Assembly: GCA_902782665.1 (NCBI GenBank)
Contig: CACZOA010000040.1
Coordinates: forward strand, 1-45,885
From: an uncultured Bacteroidales bacterium
Lineage (GTDB): Bacteria; Bacteroidota; Bacteroidia; Bacteroidales; Paludibacteraceae
Reading direction: 5' to 3'
Length of the DNA: 45,885 bases
Both the position numbers and the translations under genes were made by a program. How positions within the stretch are numbered: position 1 is the stretch's first letter; each line of letters opens with the position of its first letter. This document shows positions 18,470-25,459 of this stretch, piece by piece. The notes below the pieces were generated by a model, which did no database searches, had not been told where the DNA came from, and saw only the letters and a program-made list of their open reading frames with translations.

Positions 18470-19690
18470 ATGAAGAAATCATTTTATCTATTGTTGCTTG
18501 CATTCGCAAGTGTATTCACATCTTGCAAGGATGATGAAGACGATGACAACACCCTTGCTTCGGGAAAAATCCTTTTCTCCACAACTGTGACCAATCCTTC
18601 GGGTGATAGTGGAAGTGGTTATTTGCAGGCGATAAGTGAATTGGGCGGCGGTGTCAGCTACGACAACAAGAATGCTATTCCTCTTGGTTTCGGATCTTAT
18701 CCTTGCGTATGTGAGAGTGGAAATATCTATATCTTCCCAGATTATATGGGAGGAACAGAGTTGACTCTGAAACGATATGTTCTCAACAGTTCAAACCAAC
18801 TTGAACTTAAGGGTTCGATGATGCTTCCTGCCAATTCGAGTGCTGCGATCGTTGTTGAGGCAAGCAGAGAAAAGGCGTATGTATGTTGCCAAAGTCTTGA
18901 TATGATCATTGTGTTCAATCCTGAGACTATGAAAGAAATATCAAGGATCGACGTCTCTCCACTCCGTAATGATGGAGTCTCAGCATATCCTGGAGCGATG
19001 TGTATCAGAGACAACATATTGTATGTGGCATTGGAGCAGTATAACTCACAGTGGATGCCGGTTGAGAATAGTGTGGAAATGGCTCTTTACAAAGTTTCTG
19101 ATGATAGTTTCATCAAGCGTATACGCAACACTTCGCTTGGCTACTGCGGTCCGACACGTCCTATTGATGATCAGTCTATTTTTGTTGATGAAAATGGAGA
19201 TCTGTATGTCAACTGCGTAGGATCATTCGGTTTCATCCCTGGTTTGGACGCAGGTATCGCCCGCATTAAGAAGGGAGAGACAGAGTTTGATGAAAGTTAC
19301 AGATTCAATTTGAATAGCACGAAGGTAGACGGATTGTCGTGTGACTATCTCAATATGCTTGGTAAATGTCAGTATATATCAGATGGTATTATGTATGCTT
19401 ACGGTTATGCCACTGGACTTGACCCAGAGAACACCAATACCTACACTGCTCGTACTGGAGTGCCAGTGATTGTCGACCTTAAAGAGAAGACAGTGAAGGT
19501 TATCAAGGGACTTCCTCTTTCCAATGGTCATGGTATGGCAATGGGCATACACAAAGGAAAGATTGTTTACGGTTCAGCTAATGATTCTTACAATGGTTTT
19601 TGCACGTATGATCCAGAGACTGGCGATATTGAGACGAAGGTGATAACAGTCAGTGGATTCCCTTCATTTTTCTACAGTTTCGAAAGATAA
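18470..19690 (+). CDS. Surface lipoprotein of the DUF4374 (XusB-like) beta-propeller family
   Basis: A 406-residue lipoprotein. The signal ends with a lipobox, FTSC, at Cys19. It is followed by Lys-Asp-Asp-Glu-Asp-Asp-Asp, the acidic signature that sends Bacteroidota lipoproteins to the cell surface. The remainder shows repeated beta-propeller-like blades (for example NIYIFPDYMGG, KAYVCCQSLDMIIVFNPET, DLYVNCVGSFGF). DUF4374 proteins are partners of TonB receptors; the studied example, Bacteroides XusB, binds ferric enterobactin for its receptor XusA. It shares an operon with the receptor gene upstream. The usual third gene, a PepSY-type inner-membrane protein, is not downstream: a terminator follows at once. 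Family assignment is from overall pattern and context; the ligand is inferred. Confidence 0.75.
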   Translation: MKKSFYLLLLAFASVFTSCKDDEDDDNTLASGKILFSTTVTNPSGDSGSGYLQAISELGGGVSYDNKNAIPLGFGSYPCVCESGNIYIFPDYMGGTELTLKRYVLNSSNQLELKGSMMLPANSSAAIVVEASREKAYVCCQSLDMIIVFNPETMKEISRIDVSPLRNDGVSAYPGAMCIRDNILYVALEQYNSQWMPVENSVEMALYKVSDDSFIKRIRNTSLGYCGPTRPIDDQSIFVDENGDLYVNCVGSFGFIPGLDAGIARIKKGETEFDESYRFNLNSTKVDGLSCDYLNMLGKCQYISDGIMYAYGYATGLDPENTNTYTARTGVPVIVDLKEKTVKVIKGLPLSNGHGMAMGIHKGKIVYGSANDSYNGFCTYDPETGDIETKVITVSGFPSFFYSFER

Positions 19691-19715
19691 TCTCTCATAA
19701 TTACTCATGTTAATA

Positions 19716-19757
19716 AAAAGGGACGCATCACAATTAAGTGGTGCGTCCTCTTTTTGA
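19716..19757. terminator. Bidirectional terminator between convergent genes
   Basis: GGGACGCATCAC / GTGGTGCGTCCT form a stem of about 12 bp with an AATTAA loop. It is flanked by AAAAA on the left and TTTTT on the right, so it can end transcripts from both the lipoprotein gene (plus) and the decarboxylase gene (minus). Confidence 0.85.
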
Positions 19758-19775
19758 TTTTTATACTAGAATTTT

Positions 19776-21167
19776 TTAGTATCCTAAAATTTTCAGCATC
19801 GACTTGTAGCTCTGCTCTTTAGCGAACAACTTAGTCGTGTATTCTCCATTTTCGTCGCGGTCGATCACGACAATCTTAGGAGCTGGAATCAGACAGTGCT
19901 TGATGCCTCCGTATCCGCTCAACGCCTCCTGGTATGCACCCATGTTGAAGAAGCCGACGAATAGCTCATCCACGTCTTTCATCTTAGGAAGGAAGATGGC
20001 ATTTGAGTGAACCTCCGCATTGTAGAAGTCTTCACTGTCGCAAGTCAGACCACCAAGATGGACACGTTCGTATTCCTTGTCCCAGTTGTTGATAGCAAGG
20101 AATGGGAAACGCTGGTTGATAGCCCAAGTGTCTGGCATTGTTGTGATGAATGAGCTGTCGATCATGTTCCATTTCTCTCGGTCGTTCTGCTGCTTTTGGT
20201 TTACGATAGAGTAGAGTATAGCTCCACTTTCTCCTACAGTGTATGATCCGAACTCAGTGAATATGTTTGGCTCTGGCACTCCAGCCTGACGACATGCGTT
20301 CTGCACCTGAGTCACAATCTCTTCTATCATATACTCGTATTCGTAAGAGAAGTCCATGTGAGTTTGGATTGGCAGACCACCTCCGATGTTCAGACTGTCG
20401 AGCTCTGGACATACTTTCTTCAACTCAATATACATGTTCACACCTTTGTTCAACTCGTTCCAATAGTACGAAGTGTCGCGGATACCAGTGTTGATGAAGA
20501 AGTGAAGCATTTTAAGCTTTACCTGTGGATTGTTCTGGATCTTCTGTTTGTAATAAGGAATCAAATCGCTGTATCGTATACCAAGACGTGATGTATAGAA
20601 ATCAAATTTTGGTTCCTCCTCACTTGCCATACGCATACCTACCTGGATTGGCAAATCGAATCCGTCAAGCAAAAGATCAAGCTCGAATTTATTGTCGAGG
20701 ATAGGGATGACGTTAGTGAAGCCATCGCTGATGATTCTTTGGATGTTCTCAACATACTGAGGACGCTTGAATCCGTTGCAAAGAATGAATCTGTCTTTAG
20801 GCAGATGACCCTGTTCTGCAAGTGCTTCAAGAAGGAAAATGTCGAATGCGGAAGATGTTTCAAGGTTTACTCCCTGCTTCAGCACCGTCTCCATCACAAA
20901 TGAGAAATGTGAACTCTTGGTACAGTAACAATAGTTGTATGTGCCTTGATAATCCACCTTAGCCATGGCAACGTTGAACATTCTGCGTGCATGCTGAATG
21001 TGATTTGCGATTGCCGGAAGATATGAAATTCTCAACGGAGTGCCGTACTGTTTGATTATATCCATTAGAGGAATGCCATGCCATTGCAGCTGGTTGTCCT
21101 CAACATTGAACTCTTCGTTAGGAAACTCAAACGACTGCTCAATCAAATCAATGTACTTGTTTTTCAT
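19776..21167 (-). CDS. Fold-type III PLP-dependent decarboxylase, arginine decarboxylase-like
   Basis: A 463-residue enzyme with the alanine-racemase barrel fold, in the family of ornithine, diaminopimelate, arginine and carboxynorspermidine decarboxylases. The PLP lysine is probably Lys84 (YCYCTKSSH). The phosphate-binding glycine loop is IGGGLP (261-266). EFGSYTVGESG (305-315) is the conserved cofactor and substrate strand. Cys376 in LTCDSED is the catalytic cysteine brought in across the dimer, and Tyr412 lies in MGAYQEALSGYGG. It is shorter than biosynthetic SpeA (about 630 residues) and longer than NspC (about 380). Similar Bacteroidota proteins are usually annotated as arginine decarboxylase. 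A role in polyamine synthesis is likely, but the substrate is not proven by sequence. It is a single gene, divergent from folP. Confidence 0.85.
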   Translation of the reverse strand: MKNKYIDLIEQSFEFPNEEFNVEDNQLQWHGIPLMDIIKQYGTPLRISYLPAIANHIQHARRMFNVAMAKVDYQGTYNYCYCTKSSHFSFVMETVLKQGVNLETSSAFDIFLLEALAEQGHLPKDRFILCNGFKRPQYVENIQRIISDGFTNVIPILDNKFELDLLLDGFDLPIQVGMRMASEEEPKFDFYTSRLGIRYSDLIPYYKQKIQNNPQVKLKMLHFFINTGIRDTSYYWNELNKGVNMYIELKKVCPELDSLNIGGGLPIQTHMDFSYEYEYMIEEIVTQVQNACRQAGVPEPNIFTEFGSYTVGESGAILYSIVNQKQQNDREKWNMIDSSFITTMPDTWAINQRFPFLAINNWDKEYERVHLGGLTCDSEDFYNAEVHSNAIFLPKMKDVDELFVGFFNMGAYQEALSGYGGIKHCLIPAPKIVVIDRDENGEYTTKLFAKEQSYKSMLKILGY

Positions 21168-21181
21168 CTCTTTTGCCTTTT

Positions 21182-21240
21182 CAAATTTAATTTAACTCAC
21201 TTGGATTGATGAATTTTTGCAAATCTAACTCACTTGAATT
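21182..21240 (-). promoter_or_regulatory. Duplicated promoter-like segment upstream of the decarboxylase
   Basis: TAACTCACTTGGATT (21193-21207) and TAACTCACTTGAATT (21226-21240) differ at one base. Each overlaps or adjoins a minus-strand -7 box: TAAATTTG at 21189-21182 and TAGATTTG at 21227-21220. The whole looks like a short promoter region copied in tandem with a 33-bp offset. Confidence 0.45.
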
Positions 21241-21337
21241 AGATCCGTCCCCTTAAATCCGGTGCAAATTTATAAGCAATTTTCTATTTTTAATCTCTTT
21301 GAGCCAATAAATCACATCAAATATCAACCATATTTTG

Positions 21338-21345
21338 TAATTTTG
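21338..21345 (+). promoter_or_regulatory. Candidate folP -7 box
   Basis: TAATTTTG matches the -7 consensus 23 nt before the folP ATG. No -33 TTG is found at normal spacing. Confidence 0.4.
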
Positions 21346-21368
21346 AATAAATTCTAAATGATTTACAT

Positions 21369-22220
21369 ATGTCGTTCACTATCAATTTTGGAAAATGCGG
21401 ATTGCGTAGTTTTGACAAACCCGTCGTGATGGGAATATTAAATGCCACCCCAGATTCTTTTTTTGCGGGTAGCAGGGCAAACAATGATTCGGAGACATTG
21501 AATAGAGCCGAACAGATGATATCTGAGGGAGCCCAGATGATTGATATTGGAGGTTTTAGCACTCGTCCTGGGGCGGTGGAGGTCTCTGAATCGGAAGAGA
21601 TGGACAGGGTGTGTAATGCGGTATATCTTGTGAGAAAACAGTATCCGGATGTCATAATTTCGGTTGATACTTTCAGATCTTCTGTGGCGAAGGAATCTGT
21701 CCTTTCTTGTGGGGCCGACGTGATTAATGACATTTCAGCAGGTGCTTTGGATGACAATCTGTTTGCGACGGTGGCTGAACTCGGTGTGCCATATATATTG
21801 ATGCACAGTTTGGGAAACAGTGTCTCCGCACAGCAATTGGAGTATGCATATACCGATTTTATGGGAGATATAATTAAGTTTTTTGCTGATAAAATCGACC
21901 AGTTGCGTCTGCTTGGAGTTAAAGACATCATCGTGGATCCTGGCTTTGGATTCTCCAAAACAATGGCTCAGAATTATAAATTGTTGGCTAATTTGGGTAG
22001 TTTCGACATTTTCAAATTGCCTGTTTTGGTGGGAGTCTCACGTAAGAGAATGGCTTGGCAGGTGGCTGAAACCACAATCGAAGAGAGTCTGAACGCCACA
22101 ACTGCCATCAATACGCTTGCATTGTCTACTGGCATGACGGATATTTTACGTGTCCACGATGTGAAGGCTGCTGTTGAGGCAGTGAAAATCTGGGAAAAAA
22201 TGCTAAATTCAAAATGCTAA
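21369..22220 (+). CDS. folP: Dihydropteroate synthase
   Basis: Condenses 6-hydroxymethyl-dihydropterin diphosphate with p-aminobenzoate in folate synthesis; cytoplasmic TIM barrel and the target of sulfonamides. The 283-residue length is typical. Visible motifs: MGILNATPDSFF (21-32, Asn25), DIGGFSTRPGA (59-69), SVDTF with Asp100, VINDIS (118-123), DPGFGFSKT (190-198), VGVSRKRM (221-228, with the SRK triplet) and RVHDV (261-265). The usual Glu of DIGGESTRPGA is Phe here. The last residues (MLNSKC) are written in an A+T-rich iterated sequence that continues past the stop, so the extreme C-terminus may be recently altered. It is divergent from the decarboxylase and convergent with the DnaJ-like gene. 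Confidence 0.95.
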   Translation: MSFTINFGKCGLRSFDKPVVMGILNATPDSFFAGSRANNDSETLNRAEQMISEGAQMIDIGGFSTRPGAVEVSESEEMDRVCNAVYLVRKQYPDVIISVDTFRSSVAKESVLSCGADVINDISAGALDDNLFATVAELGVPYILMHSLGNSVSAQQLEYAYTDFMGDIIKFFADKIDQLRLLGVKDIIVDPGFGFSKTMAQNYKLLANLGSFDIFKLPVLVGVSRKRMAWQVAETTIEESLNATTAINTLALSTGMTDILRVHDVKAAVEAVKIWEKMLNSKC

Positions 22221-22262
22221 ATTCTAAATTACGAATTACGCATTATAAATTACGAATTATAA
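22203..22262. repeat. A+T-rich iterated sequence at the junction of convergent genes
   Basis: The motif GCTAAATTC(A/T) occurs twice, followed by iterations of ATTACGAATTA. The element supplies the last codons of folP on the plus strand and the final IIIRNL codons and stop of the DnaJ-like gene on the minus strand. Only 22 bases separate the two stops. Confidence 0.6.
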
Positions 22263-23151
22263 TTTCATAGGCACGGTTTATCGACTGTGCCTTATTTGTT
22301 GCCTTCTTTATCATCTCTTCACCTTGGTTGGCGTAGAGATCAGGATGGTATCTTTTCAAAAGCTTCTTTTTCTGACTTTTGATCTCGTCTATGCTTGCCG
22401 ACGGTTCTATTCCCAATACGGAGTAAGCTTTTTGCAGTTCAGGAGAGAGATTTGAGTAGTTTTTGTTTTTTGCGTTTGTGTGGTTGGAATTGCTGTTTCC
22501 TTTTCTCTTCTTTTCGAATTCCTTTTCTGCTTTCCTTTCTGCCTCGTCTTCAAACCATTGGTTGCGTCGTTTCTCAAACTCTTTGTAGTCGCCGAATTTG
22601 CCTGCTCTCATACGTTGCCAGAACATCGTCTCCACTTTGTTGCAAGTGGTGTACGGCAATCCCATGGCTTTGCCGATGATAGAGATGAGTTTTTGTTGGT
22701 CGAGTGTAGCCTGACCATCGGCGTATGCAATCGACCACATGCCGATAAGAATCTCTTTTTTATATGGAAAATCGTAGTATTTTAATTTGTCGGATACTTT
22801 TTTTTGCAGCTCTTTTACCTTTATGTGTTCTTTTGGGTTTATCCTACTAGCAAAATGATCTGTTCTGGTATTCGCAGCTGAACTGTCAATTTTTTCGAAT
22901 GCTTTTAAGGCATATTCACGCATCCTTTCTTTTACACCGTCGCCTAAGACATGTAAATCTGGGGTCAGTTTCACTACTGCAATGAACACGTCCACTACCA
23001 CATCTTCAAAATAAAATGAGCGATTTTGGGATTTCGAGGAATCTTTTGCTTTCGAAGAGTCTTCATAAGAATCGTTGGCGTCTGACTTAATGGTATTCTC
23101 TAAGTAGGATAATAACACCCATACTATTATGGCAATTAATAGACCAGCCAT
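22243..23151 (-). CDS. Membrane-anchored TerB-DnaJ co-chaperone, DjlA-like
   Basis: A 302-residue protein with an N-terminal membrane segment (about 2-17), a Ser/Lys-rich linker, a TerB-like helical domain (about 46-185, with IAYADGQATLDQQKL at 141-155), a charged Glu/Lys/Arg helix (about 188-217), and a C-terminal J domain (241-302). The HPD triplet at 269-271, which stimulates Hsp70 ATPase, is intact. This TM-TerB-J order is that of DjlA, a DnaK co-chaperone at the inner membrane. The TPR gene lies 44 nt upstream on the same strand, so the two are probably co-transcribed. The specific substrate is unknown. Confidence 0.88.
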   Translation of the reverse strand: MAGLLIAIIVWVLLSYLENTIKSDANDSYEDSSKAKDSSKSQNRSFYFEDVVVDVFIAVVKLTPDLHVLGDGVKERMREYALKAFEKIDSSAANTRTDHFASRINPKEHIKVKELQKKVSDKLKYYDFPYKKEILIGMWSIAYADGQATLDQQKLISIIGKAMGLPYTTCNKVETMFWQRMRAGKFGDYKEFEKRRNQWFEDEAERKAEKEFEKKRKGNSNSNHTNAKNKNYSNLSPELQKAYSVLGIEPSASIDEIKSQKKKLLKRYHPDLYANQGEEMIKKATNKAQSINRAYEIIIRNL

Positions 23152-23195
23152 TTCGTCCCTGTTTTGCTATTTTATACTCTGAATAATAGGTTGTC

Positions 23196-24125
23196 TTATT
23201 TCACACCTTTGTCTTTCAGCCATTTAGCACAATCCTCGTCGCCAAGTTCAGCGGCACGCTTCATGCATTCGATCTGTTTTTCCTGTTTGCCCATCTCACC
23301 GTATGCGTTGGCGATTTTTATGAAAGCACTGATGTCGTATGGTGTCAGGTCAACCACTTTTGTGAAGCAGGATTCAGCCTTGTCTTTCAAGTTGCGATGA
23401 AGGAAGGAAATGCCAAGGTTATAATGTGCACGTGCATAACGAGGGTTTACTTCGATCGCTTTCTGATAACAGTCGATGGCATGATCCTCGTCGCCTAAAT
23501 TGCTATACGACACACCCATATTGCAGTATGCTTTCTCGTAGTAAGGATTGATTTTCACTGTTTTGGCATAACATTGTATGGCTGCAGTCTCGTCGTCCAT
23601 CTGGGAATATATATTTCCGAGATTATAGTGTGAACCAGCGTCATCAGGATTGATCTTGATTGCTGATTCATAGCATTTGATGGCATTCTCCAAGTCGCCC
23701 AATGTCGTATATGCCATGGCTAGATTGTGCAGTGTCGCATCATCATTAGGGTTTATCTTCAATGCTTTTTTGTAAGCCCCTACAGCCTCCACCGTCTCAC
23801 CTTGACTATTATATGCGTTTCCGAGATTGAAAAAGATGGATGCGTCTATCAGTCCGCCATCAATTGCAGCGTCGAAGCATTTTATCGCGTCGCCATACAT
23901 TCCGCTATTGGAATATGCGTTACCCATATTATATAATATGTATGCATTTCCTGGGCTTAGATTCAATGCTTTTTTATATGAATTTATCGCATCGGCATAT
24001 TTGCCTGCAGTGTAGCTGTCGTTGCCTTGCATAAAAAATGAGTCCGCTGAATCTTCAGCAAACGCAAAGCTGGCGCAATTAGACGCCAATAAGATAATAA
24101 AGGATAAAAATAAGTTCTTTCTCAT
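23196..24125 (-). CDS. Exported tetratricopeptide-repeat protein
   Basis: A 309-residue protein with a signal peptide (MRKNLFLSFIILLASNCASFAFA) followed by about seven TPR units of 34 residues covering nearly all the mature chain. The repeats are very regular (A..YNLGN.Y...G....AI.CY.KA..INP). TPRs are protein-protein scaffolds; the partner is unknown. The frame extends 12 codons further upstream, but the ATG at 24125 gives a cleaner signal peptide. An alternative is lipidation at the Cys of ASNCAS, although the lipobox is poor. It is probably in one operon with the DjlA-like gene, and 142 nt downstream of the DUF554 gene. Confidence 0.88.
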   Translation of the reverse strand: MRKNLFLSFIILLASNCASFAFAEDSADSFFMQGNDSYTAGKYADAINSYKKALNLSPGNAYILYNMGNAYSNSGMYGDAIKCFDAAIDGGLIDASIFFNLGNAYNSQGETVEAVGAYKKALKINPNDDATLHNLAMAYTTLGDLENAIKCYESAIKINPDDAGSHYNLGNIYSQMDDETAAIQCYAKTVKINPYYEKAYCNMGVSYSNLGDEDHAIDCYQKAIEVNPRYARAHYNLGISFLHRNLKDKAESCFTKVVDLTPYDISAFIKIANAYGEMGKQEKQIECMKRAAELGDEDCAKWLKDKGVK

Positions 24126-24267
24126 ATCCACAAAAATATAATATTTTGCAGATTGAAACAATTATTTCAGAATTTTTTGAGAAAATCATGCACTGTTTTT
24201 CCCATTTTTATTGCATTGCCTTATCTCCTTCTTTTCTTATGTTTTTTTCTTGATATTTGTTTGGGTT

Positions 24268-24984
24268 TTATAACCCTTTTATGACATAGAAAATAATCGG
24301 TATCAGGAGCGACGGGAGTAGGTTCACAGTCTTGCAATCCTTGATGCCAAGGATGCTCAGACCGGAGCTTATAATCAACACTCCGCCCACAATGCTCAAT
24401 TCGACTCTCATTGGTTCAGGCATTCCGTCGCCACAGAAATAGCCGAGGCAGTAGAATATCGTTTGCCAGCAGAAGAGCATCGGAGCGGCGAGAATCATTA
24501 TCCATCCGTACGACGCTGCAAGCACAGCCGACGTTACAAAATCCAATGTGGCGTTTGTGTAAAGGAAAGTGTTGGCAGACTCTCCGAAAGCCCATCCGTG
24601 GGAAGGAGACAAAGCAGAAAGCACAGGTCCGACGACGGAAAAAGTACCTATGGCATACAACAAGAATCCAGTCATAAGTCCCTGTAAACTATTGTTTTCC
24701 TTGCCTGATTTCTGGTTCAACCTGGCATTCGCTCTGTCGATCCTGCCTTGAAGATCCAACCGTGCTCCTATGACTCCTCCTATCGCCAGACTAGCGATGA
24801 AAAGCACGGGATATTCACTTTTCGCCATGTTGGGAAGAGCCGAGTTTATGCCCAGCACAAGACATGCGAGACCGAGAGCATTGAACAGAATCGTTTTGTA
24901 TTTCTCTTTTATTCCCGTGCCGAGAGAAGCTCCGATAGCACCACCGATGATGATTGTTGTGGCATTGAATATAGATCCTAGCAT
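24268..24984 (-). CDS. DUF554 (YqgA-type) membrane protein
   Basis: A 238-residue inner-membrane protein with about six to seven hydrophobic helices. It shows the DUF554 hallmarks: an N-terminal GSIFNATTIIIGGAIGASLG, GLMTGFLLYAIGTFSVVGPV in the middle, then FVTSAVLAASYGWIM and a late GGVLIISSGLSILGIKD. The family is described as a possible transporter, but its substrate is unknown. The gene is preceded by a minus-strand -7 box (25009-25002), leaving a very short leader. Confidence 0.9.
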   Translation of the reverse strand: MLGSIFNATTIIIGGAIGASLGTGIKEKYKTILFNALGLACLVLGINSALPNMAKSEYPVLFIASLAIGGVIGARLDLQGRIDRANARLNQKSGKENNSLQGLMTGFLLYAIGTFSVVGPVLSALSPSHGWAFGESANTFLYTNATLDFVTSAVLAASYGWIMILAAPMLFCWQTIFYCLGYFCGDGMPEPMRVELSIVGGVLIISSGLSILGIKDCKTVNLLPSLLIPIIFYVIKGL

Positions 24985-25001
24985 TTGATGTAAATTTGTG
25001 A

Positions 25002-25009
25002 CAAAAGTA
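25002..25009 (-). promoter_or_regulatory. Candidate -7 box of the DUF554 gene
   Basis: The minus strand reads TACTTTTG, a full match to TAnnTTTG, 17 nt before the start codon. No convincing -33 element is seen. Confidence 0.45.
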
Positions 25010-25119
25010 GTGAAAATAAGTTGTTTGCCATTATTGAATTGATAAAATTTGAATAGGAAGCCAAACTATATTTTACGAAATTTAATAAGACAGTAGTTGG
25101 GTTTAGGAAATGAGGATTT

Positions 25120-25179
25120 CAAAGGGCGGAACGCCCTTGCCTCTCGGTCCTTCGATCGAGCCGAAAGGCGAGCGAGAAT
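25120..25179. repeat. REP-like G+C-rich double hairpin
   Basis: AAGGGCG-GAA-CGCCCTT (25122-25138) is a perfect 7-bp hairpin. A second structure (25142-25177) closes with TCTCG/CGAGA and CCTTCG/CGAAAGG. The block stands out by G+C content from its surroundings and has no coding potential. Whether it recurs elsewhere in the genome cannot be seen here. Confidence 0.4.
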
Positions 25180-25324
25180 AAACGAAGTCTAATTTCTGGT
25201 TCGTAGAAGAAAGTCATAATGTTGATTTATTTGCAAAATGCGAATTGTTTGGTCAAAAATCGTTCGCGTTGTATAAAAAATCGAAGAAATTGTGTAAAGA
25301 ATAGCACTTTTCATACTAAAATAA

Positions 25325-25354
25325 TTGCCATTTAACGAAATTGTGTTACTTTTG
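25325..25354 (+). promoter_or_regulatory. Promoter of the five-gene secreted/RHS operon
   Basis: TTG at 25325-25327, a 19-bp gap, then TACTTTTG at 25347-25354 fit the Bacteroidota promoter well. The leader to the first ATG (25460) would be about 100 nt. No comparable promoter was seen in the short gaps between the following five genes. Confidence 0.65.
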
Positions 25355-25459
25355 CAACCGTTTTAAAATACTCAATGATTATGTCGAATGATTAAGCTTA
25401 GTCTTTTATGGTTTGATATGATTAAAAAAGTAATTTAATGTGATAATAAAAATCAAAAA

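Larger units (their letters stand above)
24985..25459. other. Intergenic region between divergent DUF554 and the secreted-protein operon
   Basis: No gene is seen in these 475 bases. It contains a minus-strand -7 box for the DUF554 gene, a G+C-rich double hairpin at 25120-25179 in otherwise A+T-rich sequence, and the promoter of the large downstream operon at 25325-25354. Confidence 0.6.

Noticed and set aside
21317-21958. 213-codon minus-strand frame opposite folP
   Set aside because: It mirrors the folP coding strand and overlaps the folP promoter; no motif is seen.
25343-25349. GTGTTAC heptamer at the promoter of the secreted/RHS operon
   Set aside because: It is a single copy overlapping the -7 box with no second copy in 11-bp phase, so a Pho-type site is not supported.
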